A stretch of DNA of 64,000 nt, taken from contig OZ243931.1 of the NCBI GenBank assembly GCA_965214055.1, positions 1,674,001 to 1,738,000 of the forward strand, in the 5' to 3' direction. The position numbers and the translations under genes are program-made. The notes under the pieces were generated by a model, which saw only the letters and a program-made list of their open reading frames with translations, ran no database searches and had not been told where the DNA came from. The DNA comes from WTGA01 sp965214055 (GTDB lineage: Bacteria > Pseudomonadota > Gammaproteobacteria > Arenicellales > Poriferihabitantaceae). Below, piece by piece: positions 17,294 through 25,383 of the stretch; the stretch's first letter is position 1, and the number at the start of each line of letters is the position of its first letter.

Positions 17294-18916
17294 ATGACCG
17301 GGAATCCATCGAAGGGCCCCGTGCACGAAAACACCTACGATGCCATCGTGGCAGGAGCGGGGTTTTCCGGTCTGTACATGTTGCACAGGCTGAAACAGTT
17401 GAATCTCCGGGTCCTGGTGATCGAAGCGGGTTCCGATGTCGGTGGCACCTGGTACTGGAATCGTTACCCCGGTGCCCGTTGTGATGTCGAAAGCCTGGCC
17501 TATTCCTATTCATTTGATGAGTCCCTGCAGCAGGAATGGAGGTGGCCCCACCGGTATGCGGTGCAGTCGGATATCCTGCGTTACGCACAATTTGTGGCCA
17601 GGCGTTTCTCCCTGTACCCGGATATTGTGTTTGAAACCCGGATTGTTGAGGCCCGTTATGCCCCAAACGACCATGTCTGGCATATTGGTACCGATTCAGG
17701 GGCGCACTATGTTGCGGGGATATGCATTATGGCAACCGGTTGCCTGTCGGTGCCCAAGTCTCCGGATATCCCCGGGATTGACCGGTTTCAGGGAAGGCGG
17801 CTGCACACCGCAGACTGGCCCGGGGACGCGCCTGATTTCAGCCATGACCACGTTGGTGTGATCGGCACCGGGTCCTCTGCAGTACAGAGCATTCCCATCC
17901 TCGCGGAACAGTCCGCCAGGCTGACGGTTTTTCAACGAACCCCCAATTTCAGTATCCCGGCCTGGAACGGACCGCTCAGTGAAGAACAGGACCGGTGGTG
18001 CAAGGATCAGTATGCAGCGCTTCGGAATCGGGCCAGGAACACCGTCTCGGGAGATTTTGCTGAAGAAAAGGGCATGAAGCTGTTACAGGCCTCCCCGAAA
18101 GAGCGGGAAAAGGGGCTGCAACGAAGTTGGGACCAGGGTGGGTTCCATTACCAGTATGCCTTTACGGATGCCGGATATGATATCCGGGCCAATGAAATCG
18201 CGGCTGAGTTTGTCCGAAACAAGATTCGCAGGACCGTGGTGGACCCGGAGGTGGCTGAAAAGCTGTGTCCCACGGATCATCCGTTCGGAACCAAGCGGCT
18301 GTGCGTGGATACCGGCTACTATGAGACCTACAACCGGGACAATGTTGAGCTGGTGGATTTGAAGAGAACACCCATTGAGGAAGTTACGGCCCGGGGCATT
18401 GTCACCACGGGGATGGAGTATGAGTTGGACACCCTGGTGTTGGCTACCGGGTTTGATGCCATGACGGGTGCGTTGGCTAAAATAAACGTCAGGGGAAGAG
18501 ACAATGAACGGTTGGGTGACAAATGGCAGAATGGAGCCTCGACCTACCTGGGGCTCATGGTGGCGAATTTCCCGAATTTGTTCATGATTAACGGGCCGGG
18601 AAGCCCTTCCGTACTGTGCAACATGATGCTCGCTCTGGAGCAGCATGTGGAATGGATATCGGATTGTATTGAGTTCATGCAGCAGGCCGGCCATCAGGTC
18701 ATCGAAGCCTCCCCGGATGCCGAGCGGTCCTGGACGGACCATGTCAACGAGGCGGCGGGCAGGACGCTGTATCCCCGGGCCAATTCCTGGTACATGGGGG
18801 CCAATGTTCCCGGGAAACCCCGGGTGTTCCTGCCTTACGTGAAAGGGTTCAAAGCCTATAGCAACGTCTGTGATTCGGTGGCGGAAAAGGGGTATGAGGG
18901 ATTTGTATTCGCGTAG
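17294..18916 (+). CDS. Flavin-dependent Baeyer-Villiger-type monooxygenase
   Basis: 540 residues with two Rossmann motifs, AIVAGAGFSGLYML for FAD and VGVIGTGSSAVQ for NADPH. Between them is the Baeyer-Villiger fingerprint F-x-G-x3-H-x3-W, seen as FQGRRLHTADW. Conserved GGTWYWNRYPGARCDVES follows the FAD site. These enzymes insert oxygen next to a carbonyl or oxidise N and S atoms using NADPH and O2. The chosen ATG at 17294 has AGGGTG 4 bases upstream; the open frame extends to 17123 inside the preceding gene. It closes the mttB-led operon 46 bases after the flavoprotein. Whether it acts on the same substrate chain is unclear. Confidence 0.85.
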   Translation: MTGNPSKGPVHENTYDAIVAGAGFSGLYMLHRLKQLNLRVLVIEAGSDVGGTWYWNRYPGARCDVESLAYSYSFDESLQQEWRWPHRYAVQSDILRYAQFVARRFSLYPDIVFETRIVEARYAPNDHVWHIGTDSGAHYVAGICIMATGCLSVPKSPDIPGIDRFQGRRLHTADWPGDAPDFSHDHVGVIGTGSSAVQSIPILAEQSARLTVFQRTPNFSIPAWNGPLSEEQDRWCKDQYAALRNRARNTVSGDFAEEKGMKLLQASPKEREKGLQRSWDQGGFHYQYAFTDAGYDIRANEIAAEFVRNKIRRTVVDPEVAEKLCPTDHPFGTKRLCVDTGYYETYNRDNVELVDLKRTPIEEVTARGIVTTGMEYELDTLVLATGFDAMTGALAKINVRGRDNERLGDKWQNGASTYLGLMVANFPNLFMINGPGSPSVLCNMMLALEQHVEWISDCIEFMQQAGHQVIEASPDAERSWTDHVNEAAGRTLYPRANSWYMGANVPGKPRVFLPYVKGFKAYSNVCDSVAEKGYEGFVFA

Positions 18917-18923
18917 CCAGGAT

Positions 18924-19283
18924 TCAATATCCGAGCACGGTGCTGATGAACCGGCCCGGTACCAGGGTAAATGCCCCGGCAACAAGAACTCCCACCATGG
19001 TTCCGACCATAAAGCCGGCATGAACCTGGATCCATGATCGGCGTATCGAGTACACAGCGGCAAACAGGCTGAACAGGGTCCAGGCGGAGAGCCCGTGTAT
19101 CCAGCTGAATTTTCCGTCATTCAATTCCCGGATACCGAAAGACGAGAGCGTCACGAACAGCATGGCGACAATCCAGAGCCAGCCCGTGACCCGGTGGCGG
19201 AAGGTTCCCTTGGTAAGCCCCAGGTTCGCGATTCCCAGTCCAAGTGCCAGCAGTGCGGTGATCAGATGGACCCAGATAATCAT
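18924..19283 (-). CDS. Small integral membrane protein, DUF2306-like
   Basis: 119 residues with four predicted membrane helices (starting IIWVHLITALLALGLGIANL and including LWIVAMLFVTLSSFGI). The HRVTGWLWI and FSWIHGLSAWTL segments, with paired His, match the DUF2306 family of bacterial membrane proteins of unknown function. It ends 8 bases from the convergent monooxygenase gene. No partner is obvious. Confidence 0.7.
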   Translation of the reverse strand: MIIWVHLITALLALGLGIANLGLTKGTFRHRVTGWLWIVAMLFVTLSSFGIRELNDGKFSWIHGLSAWTLFSLFAAVYSIRRSWIQVHAGFMVGTMVGVLVAGAFTLVPGRFISTVLGY

Positions 19284-19392
19284 GGTCCTTGCCGGGTTGT
19301 TCCGGTCATGCCTGCCGTGGTGCTGCGAATGCCTGTCCCCGATGGTGAACAGGGTTCACGGTTGCGGTTTGCGGGCAGTCCCGGGTGTATTG

Positions 19393-19431
19393 AAAAAAAG
19401 CGGCTGGTCCCGGTACAACCGGGACCAGCCG
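19393..19431 (-). terminator. Rho-independent terminator of metY
   Basis: A perfect 13-bp stem, CGGCTGGTCCCGG (19401-19413) pairing with CCGGGACCAGCCG (19419-19431) around a TACAA loop, is followed on the leftward strand by C and seven Ts (19393-19400). It lies 22 bases past the metY stop and is the clearest intrinsic terminator in the window. Confidence 0.92.
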
Positions 19432-19452
19432 GATTAACAACGGGGTTGGGCG

Positions 19453-20727
19453 CTACGCGGCGGCAACAGCCATTGCCTGGTCAATATCCTCAATCAGGTC
19501 TTCCACATTCTCAATGCCGATGGAAAGGCGCACCAGTTCCGGAGAGACCCCGGACATGGCGAGTTCTTCTTCCGACAATTGCCGGTGAGTGGTGGAGGCC
19601 GGATGACAGGCAAGAGATTTCGCGTCCCCGACATTGACCAGTCGGAGGATCAGTTGCAAGGCATCAATAAACTTGACACCCGCTTCTACACCGCCCTTGA
19701 TGCCGAAGCTCATGACACCCGAAGCCTTGCCGTTGGAGTATTTGTCAAGCCGCGCTTTTTCCGGGCTGTCATCAAGGCCTGCATACTTCACCCATTCTAC
19801 CCCGGGGTGATCTCTCAGGTGCTGCGCTACCGTCAGGGTATTGTCACAGATCCTGTCCATGCGCAATGGCAGGGTTTCGAGTCCCTGCAGTGCGAGAAAG
19901 GAGTTCAGGGGAGCGGGTGCGGCACCGATGTTCCTCAACGGCACGACCCGGGCGCGAAGAATATAGGGTGGCAGGCCTGTTTCGGTATAGACGACCCCGT
20001 GATAGGACACGTCGGGCTCATTCAGGCGTTTGAAACGGTCTGCATTCGCTACCCAGTCGAAGTTGTTGGAATCCACGATCAGCCCGCCGATAATCGTTCC
20101 GTGCCCACCAATGTATTTGGTTAATGACTGGACGACGATGTCGCAGCCCCATTCAATGGGACGGCACAGGTAGGGCGATGGAACGGTGTTGTCAACAATG
20201 ACCGGTATGCCATGTGCATGGGCAATCTCCGCAACTTTCTCAAGGTCCACGACATTTCCTGCCGGGTTCCCAATGGATTCACAATAAACCGCCTTGGTCC
20301 TGGCATCAATCAGGCTTCCCATGTTGTCCAGGTTGTCTGGATGGATGAAGCGGCAGTCAATACCCATCTGGGGGAAAGTGTGGGCAAACAGGTTATACGT
20401 CCCGCCATACAGGGTGGAGAGGCTGATGAAGTTGTCTCCGGCCTCGGCAATGGTCAGCAGGGAATAGGTGGTTGCCGCCTGGCCAGAAGAAAGTGCCAGA
20501 CCTGCAACGCCTCCTTCCATGTCTGCAACCCGTTTTTCAAGCACATCACTGGTGGGGTTCATGATCCGGGTATAGATATTCCCGAGTTCTTTCAAATCAA
20601 AAAGATTGGCCCCGTGCTGGGTATCGTTGAATGCGTATGAAGAGGTCTGGTAAATGGGGACCGCGACCGCATTCGTAGCAGGATCATGCTTGAATCCTGA
20701 ATGTAGAGCTTTTGTTTCTATTTTCAT
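19453..20727 (-). CDS. metY: O-acetylhomoserine sulfhydrylase
   Basis: 424 residues from the ATG at 20727, which has AGGAA 8 bases upstream; a longer open frame to 20775 lacks family sequence. Features of the Cys/Met metabolism PLP family include YTRIMNPTSDVLE, SSGQAATTYSLL and the PLP lysine in VVQSLTKYIGGHGT. The start, KIETKALHSGF, and the length are typical of MetY, which joins O-acetylhomoserine with sulfide to form homocysteine. It is a single-gene unit with its own terminator. Cystathionine gamma-synthase is a less likely alternative. Confidence 0.9.
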   Translation of the reverse strand: MKIETKALHSGFKHDPATNAVAVPIYQTSSYAFNDTQHGANLFDLKELGNIYTRIMNPTSDVLEKRVADMEGGVAGLALSSGQAATTYSLLTIAEAGDNFISLSTLYGGTYNLFAHTFPQMGIDCRFIHPDNLDNMGSLIDARTKAVYCESIGNPAGNVVDLEKVAEIAHAHGIPVIVDNTVPSPYLCRPIEWGCDIVVQSLTKYIGGHGTIIGGLIVDSNNFDWVANADRFKRLNEPDVSYHGVVYTETGLPPYILRARVVPLRNIGAAPAPLNSFLALQGLETLPLRMDRICDNTLTVAQHLRDHPGVEWVKYAGLDDSPEKARLDKYSNGKASGVMSFGIKGGVEAGVKFIDALQLILRLVNVGDAKSLACHPASTTHRQLSEEELAMSGVSPELVRLSIGIENVEDLIEDIDQAMAVAAA

Positions 20728-21067
20728 AAGTATTTCCTGGTTTGAGAAAAGTATCGTGTCATCGCTGGTACACAAAAACCGTTAAGCGAACTGTTAAGCG
20801 TACCAAATACCTGGGCGAACCGGATGAACCGGGTGGGGGCTGCAGAACCAGACCATTCGTTACAGGTGGATGTGCTTATACAATAAGTGGACCAAAGGTT
20901 CAAGAAATAGTTTGTAATTTACTGGGAAGACCGAATATGCTCTGTCCGGGGATGTGCTCCGGTTCATTGAGGCGGTTTACGCGGTGATTTCGAGCATGTC
21001 AAAAGGACTTTCGTTCCACCGGAAGGTGGTTGAACGAAACTGGTTTCTGTAACCCGGGTATACAAGA
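20728..21067. other. Divergent promoter region with one hairpin
   Basis: This 340-base gap between leftward metY and the rightward MBL gene holds no gene. A hairpin lies at 21008-21038: TTTCGTTC pairs with GAACGAAA, and CACC with GGTG around a GGAA loop, with a 3-base bulge. It sits 29 bases before the MBL start and could be part of its leader. No known SAM riboswitch pattern was found upstream of metY; the direct repeat of TTAAGCG at about 20793-20812 is noted only. Confidence 0.35.
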
Positions 21068-21802
21068 TTGAAACAGGTTCCGGCGGCCCAGTGGTATCGC
21101 ACAACGAAAATGGGTGATGATGTGACACTCATTGATGAACCGTACATCAAGGCATTTTACCGCTGTAATATCTGGCACGTGAGGGGGCGCGACCGGGACC
21201 TGCTGGTGGACAGTGGAATGGGGGTGGTCAGCCTGCGTGAACAGGTCCCTCTTGTGACCGAAAAACCCTGCCTGGCACTCGCCAGCCACACTCACTTTGA
21301 TCACATTGGCGGCCATCATGAATTTTCGGAACGGGCCGTCCATTTGGCTGAGGCCTCACTGCTTGCGCATCCCACCCGGGCCAATACCCTGTCGCAGAGG
21401 TATGTGACCGATGGTATTTTCACGGGCCTGCCACCCGAACCCTACTCTTCCACCGAGTATTCGGTGCGTGCCGCTCCGGCAACCCGGGTGCTTGAAGACG
21501 GTGATGTGGTGGATCTTGGAGACCGGATATTCGAAGTGATCCACACACCGGGGCATTCCCCTGGCGGCATCGCACTGTGGGAAGCCGCCACCGGGACCCT
21601 TTTTTCCGGGGATATTGTCTATGACGGCCCCCTTGTGGAAGATACCTATCACGCCAATTTATCCCAGTATATTGCCAGCATGGAACGCCTGCTGTCCTAC
21701 CCGGTCCGGGTGGTGCACGGGGGACACTTTCCCAGTTATAATGGCGAACGGCATCGTGAAATTGTTCACGCGTGGCTGGATGAAAAGGCATTCGGCAATT
21801 AA
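21068..21802 (+). CDS. Metallo-beta-lactamase-fold hydrolase
   Basis: 244 residues with the metal site motif SHTHFDHIGG (H-x-H-x-D-H) near residue 78, HTPGHSPGGIAL, FSGDIVYDG and a final HGGHFPSY. The domain binds two metals and hydrolyses thioesters, lactones or phosphoesters. The start MKQVPAAQWYRTTK uses a TTG; an ATG at 21110 is possible but would remove conserved-looking sequence. The TRAP-type binding protein follows 59 bases downstream in the same direction. The substrate cannot be named. Confidence 0.8.
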   Translation: MKQVPAAQWYRTTKMGDDVTLIDEPYIKAFYRCNIWHVRGRDRDLLVDSGMGVVSLREQVPLVTEKPCLALASHTHFDHIGGHHEFSERAVHLAEASLLAHPTRANTLSQRYVTDGIFTGLPPEPYSSTEYSVRAAPATRVLEDGDVVDLGDRIFEVIHTPGHSPGGIALWEAATGTLFSGDIVYDGPLVEDTYHANLSQYIASMERLLSYPVRVVHGGHFPSYNGERHREIVHAWLDEKAFGN

Positions 21803-21861
21803 ATACGCTATATTCATCCTGTTGACCTTATTCCATTCATCTCCTATCCCGTAAAACTGAA

Positions 21862-22842
21862 ATGAACAGACTCTGGACTTTCTTCCTGGCGATTGCAGTC
21901 GTTTTCACCGCAACCGCCGCGCCGGCCCAGATGAATTGGTCCATGGCAACGGCTTACCAGGACACCAACTTTCATACCCTGAACATCCGGCAGTTTGCGG
22001 AAGAAGTCCAGCGGGATACGGAGGGAAAGTTGAATATTACCGTCCATTCCGGCGGGACACTCCTGGAAATGCCTGAAATCAAGGACGGTGTGGAAACCGG
22101 CCGGGTCCAGCTCGGTGAAATCCTGTTGTCCACCTACGGTCCGGAAGACCCTTTCTTTGAAGTCGATGCCATTCCGTTTCTCACCCGGGGACAGCGAACG
22201 GCCTGGGAAGTGTATGAACTTTCCCTGCCGCACATTGAAGCCAGGCTGGAATCACAGGGGTTGTTGGCGCTTTTCGCGGTTCCATGGCCAGGCCAGGGGC
22301 TCTATGCCCAGAAACCCATTGTGTCTGCGGATGATTTCAAAGGGGTGAAATTCCGTACCTACAATACCACCACCGCCCGGTTTGCGGAGCTCATGGGCGC
22401 GGTCCCCATCACGGTCCAGGCCGCCGGAATACCCGAGGCATTTTCCTCGGGCCGGGTGAGCGCCATGATCACTTCCGCGGCAACGGGGGTCGACATCCGT
22501 GCCTGGGACTTCACTTCCCATTACTATGATGTGAATGCCATGAACAACAAGAACCTGGTGATCATGAACGCGGTGGCATTCAACGAACTGGACGCGGATA
22601 TCCGGCGCGTCATTTTGCGGGCGGCTGCCAAGGCGGAGGCCCGGGGGTGGATCATGAGCCATGCGGTTCAGGCTGGCCTGACCTCCAGCCTGGAAAAGAA
22701 CGGGATGGTGGTGGAACCCCCCAACCCACAGTTTCTGGCTCAATTGGAGGAAATCGGAAAAACGATGGTGGACGAATGGCTTGCCGGAGCCGGGGAGCGC
22801 GGCAAAGAGTTCCTGAAAGCCTACAGTGCAATCGAACACTGA
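21862..22842 (+). CDS. TRAP transporter substrate-binding protein, DctP family
   Basis: 326 residues with a signal peptide (MNRLWTFFLAIAVVFTATAA, cleavage after PAQ) and DctP-family core: SMATAYQDTNFHT, IPFLTRGQRTAWE, FKGVKFRTYNTTTARFAELM with the carboxylate-binding Arg, and AIPEAFSSGRV-like helix. It would deliver an organic acid to a TRAP permease. No DctQ or DctM gene is present next to it or elsewhere in the window, so it is an orphan receptor that must use a remote permease. The neighbouring MBL hydrolase and downstream monooxygenase cluster suggest it may supply their substrate. Confidence 0.85.
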   Translation: MNRLWTFFLAIAVVFTATAAPAQMNWSMATAYQDTNFHTLNIRQFAEEVQRDTEGKLNITVHSGGTLLEMPEIKDGVETGRVQLGEILLSTYGPEDPFFEVDAIPFLTRGQRTAWEVYELSLPHIEARLESQGLLALFAVPWPGQGLYAQKPIVSADDFKGVKFRTYNTTTARFAELMGAVPITVQAAGIPEAFSSGRVSAMITSAATGVDIRAWDFTSHYYDVNAMNNKNLVIMNAVAFNELDADIRRVILRAAAKAEARGWIMSHAVQAGLTSSLEKNGMVVEPPNPQFLAQLEEIGKTMVDEWLAGAGERGKEFLKAYSAIEH

Positions 22843-22922
22843 AGCATCGGCTCCTTCTGGACTTCACCAAAATGGACGGGTCTGACAGGTCCCGGATATC
22901 CATCGCCAATGCATTGACAAAA

Positions 22923-22964
22923 GTTGCGGTAGGGGCGGGCATTTCTGCCCGCCCCTACCGCAAC
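22923..22964. repeat. Perfect 19-bp hairpin element
   Basis: GTTGCGGTAGGGGCGGGCA (22923-22941) is followed by TTTC and its exact reverse complement (22946-22964). The stem is GC-rich with no T tract, so it is a poor intrinsic terminator. It lies 80 bases past the dctP stop and directly before a transposase stump. It looks like a mobile palindromic (REP or MITE-like) unit; copy number elsewhere in the genome is unknown. Confidence 0.7.
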
Positions 22965-22969
22965 CCCGG

Positions 22970-23170
22970 GCACGGAAACAGCACCCCGCGGTGGAATCAG
23001 CGATCAATCACCTGGAGCACCATGAGTTGAACCGGATACGGACGAAGGGAGCCGCTGTGTTCGAGCGAACCGTCGGGCTGGCCATCGTTGCTGCCAACCT
23101 GCAACGGCTCGACCGGATGTTGCAGAAATCGGAGAAAACGCATCATGATCGGCACCGTCTGGCTGCCTGA
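22970..23170 (+). pseudogene. Transposase C-terminal remnant (ISNCY/IS5-like)
   Basis: Reading rightward, the frame up to the TGA at 23168 gives RKQHPAVESAINHLEHHELN, then RIRTKGAAVFERTVGLAIV and ANLQRLDRMLQKSE. VESAIN with the following HLEHH..R and FERTVGLA..A.NL.RL pattern is the C-terminal end of DDE transposases of the ISNCY/IS5-like group, including the final catalytic Glu. No start codon or upstream two thirds exists; sequence similarity stops at the hairpin at 22923-22964. The 200 bases from 23171 to 23370 contain no gene and may include the old element end and the promoter of the next gene. Confidence 0.6.
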
Positions 23171-23370
23171 CGCCCTTTTCACCCGGCCAGAACTGCCCCC
23201 GCACTGACGGGGAGGACCTCCTATGGCCTGGAGGCTTTCCGGACCGATGGATACTTGTTCGTCCCAGGACGAAAACGGATTGCTTCCGAACCGGGGTTTT
23301 GGGTTGGAATTTTTGACAAAACAGAAGTGTGATAATACGGTACCATTGGGTGGTATAGAGAATCCGAACC

Positions 23371-24291
23371 ATGACCCAGTCCGAACTCAGACAGCTTAGA
23401 AATGCATTTGGCACCTTTTTGACGGGTGTTACCGTGGTCACATCCAGGGAAAAGAACGGCATCCCCAGAGGGTTTACCGCGAATTCATTTACATCGGTTT
23501 CCCTGGAGCCTCCCCTGTTGTTGATTTGCGTGGGCAAGGCGGCGGAAAGCTTCGATGTGTTTACCCGGCAACCTGGTTTCGCAGTGAATATCCTGACGGA
23601 AAACCAGGTGGAAACCGCCAGCCTTTTTGCTTCAAAACGTCCGGACAAATTTGATGTTGTACCCTGGTTCGGGAGTGAAACCGACAATCCCATCCTGGCA
23701 GGTGGATGCGCCTGGTTCGATTGCGCCAGGGAGCAGGTCATTGATGCCGGGGACCACGTGATATTGCTCGGACGCATCCTTTCGTATGATTACAATGATG
23801 GGCTTGGTCTGGGATATGTACGGGGTGGGTTCATGAGCCTGGGGATGGAACGGTCGGCGGCGAATGCCGTGGGCAGGAATTCCAATGTGGTGGTGGGAGC
23901 CATTGTGGAGTGCAAGGGAAAGATGTTGTTGTTCGAGGACCCGGATACCCGTAACCTGTATATCCCCGCAAGTGGTGTGCGAGGGTCTGCAGGCAGTCTC
24001 ATCCGATTGCAGGCCAAGCTGGAAAAGCTGAAAATCAAGGCGGATATGGGGGCACTTTTCGCCGTTTTTGAAAATGAGAAAACCGGCCAGCAATCGATCT
24101 ACTATCGTGTCAAAGTCGATACGGACAATGCCCAGGATCAATTCTGGGCGTTTGATGCCATCCCCTGGGAACGGGTCCCCCTTGGTCCCCAGACCACCAT
24201 GCTGAGGCGATATATCGATGAAGCCAGCCGCCAGCGCTTCGGCATCTATTTCGGCAGCGACCGGGATGGTGAAGTTGAAACCCTGGAGTAA
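23371..24291 (+). CDS. Flavin reductase (HpaC-like) with extra C-terminal domain
   Basis: 306 residues. The first 170 form the FMN-binding split barrel of NAD(P)H:flavin reductases: LRNAFGTFLTGVTVVTS, GFTANSFTSVSLEPPLLL and VILLGRILSYD. These enzymes supply reduced flavin to a partner monooxygenase. The C-terminal 130 residues (from about VVGAIVECKGKMLLFED) look like a Nudix-type fold, but the catalytic Nudix box with its REXXEE core is absent, so this part is probably non-catalytic. It is followed 44 bases later by a luciferase-like monooxygenase, the expected partner. Regulation or protein contact by the extra domain is conceivable. Confidence 0.8.
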   Translation: MTQSELRQLRNAFGTFLTGVTVVTSREKNGIPRGFTANSFTSVSLEPPLLLICVGKAAESFDVFTRQPGFAVNILTENQVETASLFASKRPDKFDVVPWFGSETDNPILAGGCAWFDCAREQVIDAGDHVILLGRILSYDYNDGLGLGYVRGGFMSLGMERSAANAVGRNSNVVVGAIVECKGKMLLFEDPDTRNLYIPASGVRGSAGSLIRLQAKLEKLKIKADMGALFAVFENEKTGQQSIYYRVKVDTDNAQDQFWAFDAIPWERVPLGPQTTMLRRYIDEASRQRFGIYFGSDRDGEVETLE

Positions 24292-24335
24292 AACAGGGTT
24301 CGCACGCAACGATTGCACCGGCAGGAGGTAATACC

Positions 24336-25373
24336 ATGAGATTTTCATTGTTTGCCCACATGGAGAGAACGGACAATTCGGTTTCCCACCCTGAACTGTA
24401 TGCCCATTTCCTTGAACTTTGTGACTTGGTGGACCAGGGCGGGTTTGATGCGATCTGGGTCGGAGAGCATCATGGAATGGACTTCACCATTGCGCCCAAC
24501 CCCTTTGCCCAGCTTTGTGATCTGGCAAACCGGACTTCCGGGGTTCGCCTGGGAACTTCCACGGTGGTGGCGCCTTTCTGGCACCCCGTCAAGCTGGTGG
24601 GGGAAGCTTCCATGGTGGATATCATTACATCGGGCCGTCTGGAAATATGCCTTTCCCGGGGGGCCTATGAGTTTGAATATGAACGGCTTTCACCGGGGCT
24701 GGATGCCTGGGTGGCGGGTGAAAAGCTGAGAGAAATGATCCCTGCGCTGCAGGCCATGTGGGCGGGGGACTATGCCCATGAGGGCAAGCACTGGCAATTC
24801 CCGACCACCACCTCCATTCCGAAACCCATCCAGAAACCGCATCCCCCCTTGTGGGTCGCGGCCCGGGACCCGAACACCCTTGATTTTGCTGTGAAGAATG
24901 GCTGCAATATTCAGGTCACACCGCTATGGCAGGGTGACGAAGAGGTGGAGAACCTGATGGCCAAGTTTGAGGTGGCCGTGTCGGACAACCCGGATTTGCC
25001 CCGTCCCGAGATCATGGTGCTGCGCCACACCTTTGTCGGCGCAAACGAATACGAGGTACTCCAGGCTGCGGAGGATTTGAGCGCATGGTACTGCACCTTC
25101 GGTGCCTGGTTCAAAAACAACCTCCCGGTGACCAATGGGTCCATGCCGGCACTGACCGCGGAAGAACGGGGAGCCATTGAAATGTTCTGTCCGGAGAATA
25201 TGCGGAAAAACCATATTGTGGGCACACCGGATCAGGTCATTGAGCGAATCCGGTCCTACGAGGCCATGGGATATGATGAATTTTCCATCTGGCTCGACAA
25301 TGGCATGAGTCCTCACAGGAAGAAAAAGACGCTCCGGCTGTTTATCGACGAAGTGTTGCCGGAATTTTCATAA
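24336..25373 (+). CDS. Luciferase-like (LLM) flavin-dependent monooxygenase
   Basis: 345 residues of the bacterial luciferase-like TIM-barrel family: DAIWVGEHHGMDFT near residue 45, VRLGTSTVVAPFWHP, GRLEICLSRGAYEFE and a C-terminal VGTPDQVIERIRSYEAMGYDE. A strong AGGAGGT ribosome site sits 7 bases before the ATG. Members use FMNH2 from a reductase to oxygenate substrates such as alkanesulfonates, aminopolycarboxylates, sulfones or aldehydes. It sits between its likely flavin reductase and an alpha/beta hydrolase, so the cluster forms a two-component monooxygenase system with downstream processing. Substrate unknown. Confidence 0.85.
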   Translation: MRFSLFAHMERTDNSVSHPELYAHFLELCDLVDQGGFDAIWVGEHHGMDFTIAPNPFAQLCDLANRTSGVRLGTSTVVAPFWHPVKLVGEASMVDIITSGRLEICLSRGAYEFEYERLSPGLDAWVAGEKLREMIPALQAMWAGDYAHEGKHWQFPTTTSIPKPIQKPHPPLWVAARDPNTLDFAVKNGCNIQVTPLWQGDEEVENLMAKFEVAVSDNPDLPRPEIMVLRHTFVGANEYEVLQAAEDLSAWYCTFGAWFKNNLPVTNGSMPALTAEERGAIEMFCPENMRKNHIVGTPDQVIERIRSYEAMGYDEFSIWLDNGMSPHRKKKTLRLFIDEVLPEFS

Positions 25374-25383
25374 ACGGCCAACG

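Noticed and set aside
20728..21067. SAM or SAH riboswitch upstream of metY
   Set aside because: No core matching known classes could be found by eye; a covariance-model search would be needed.
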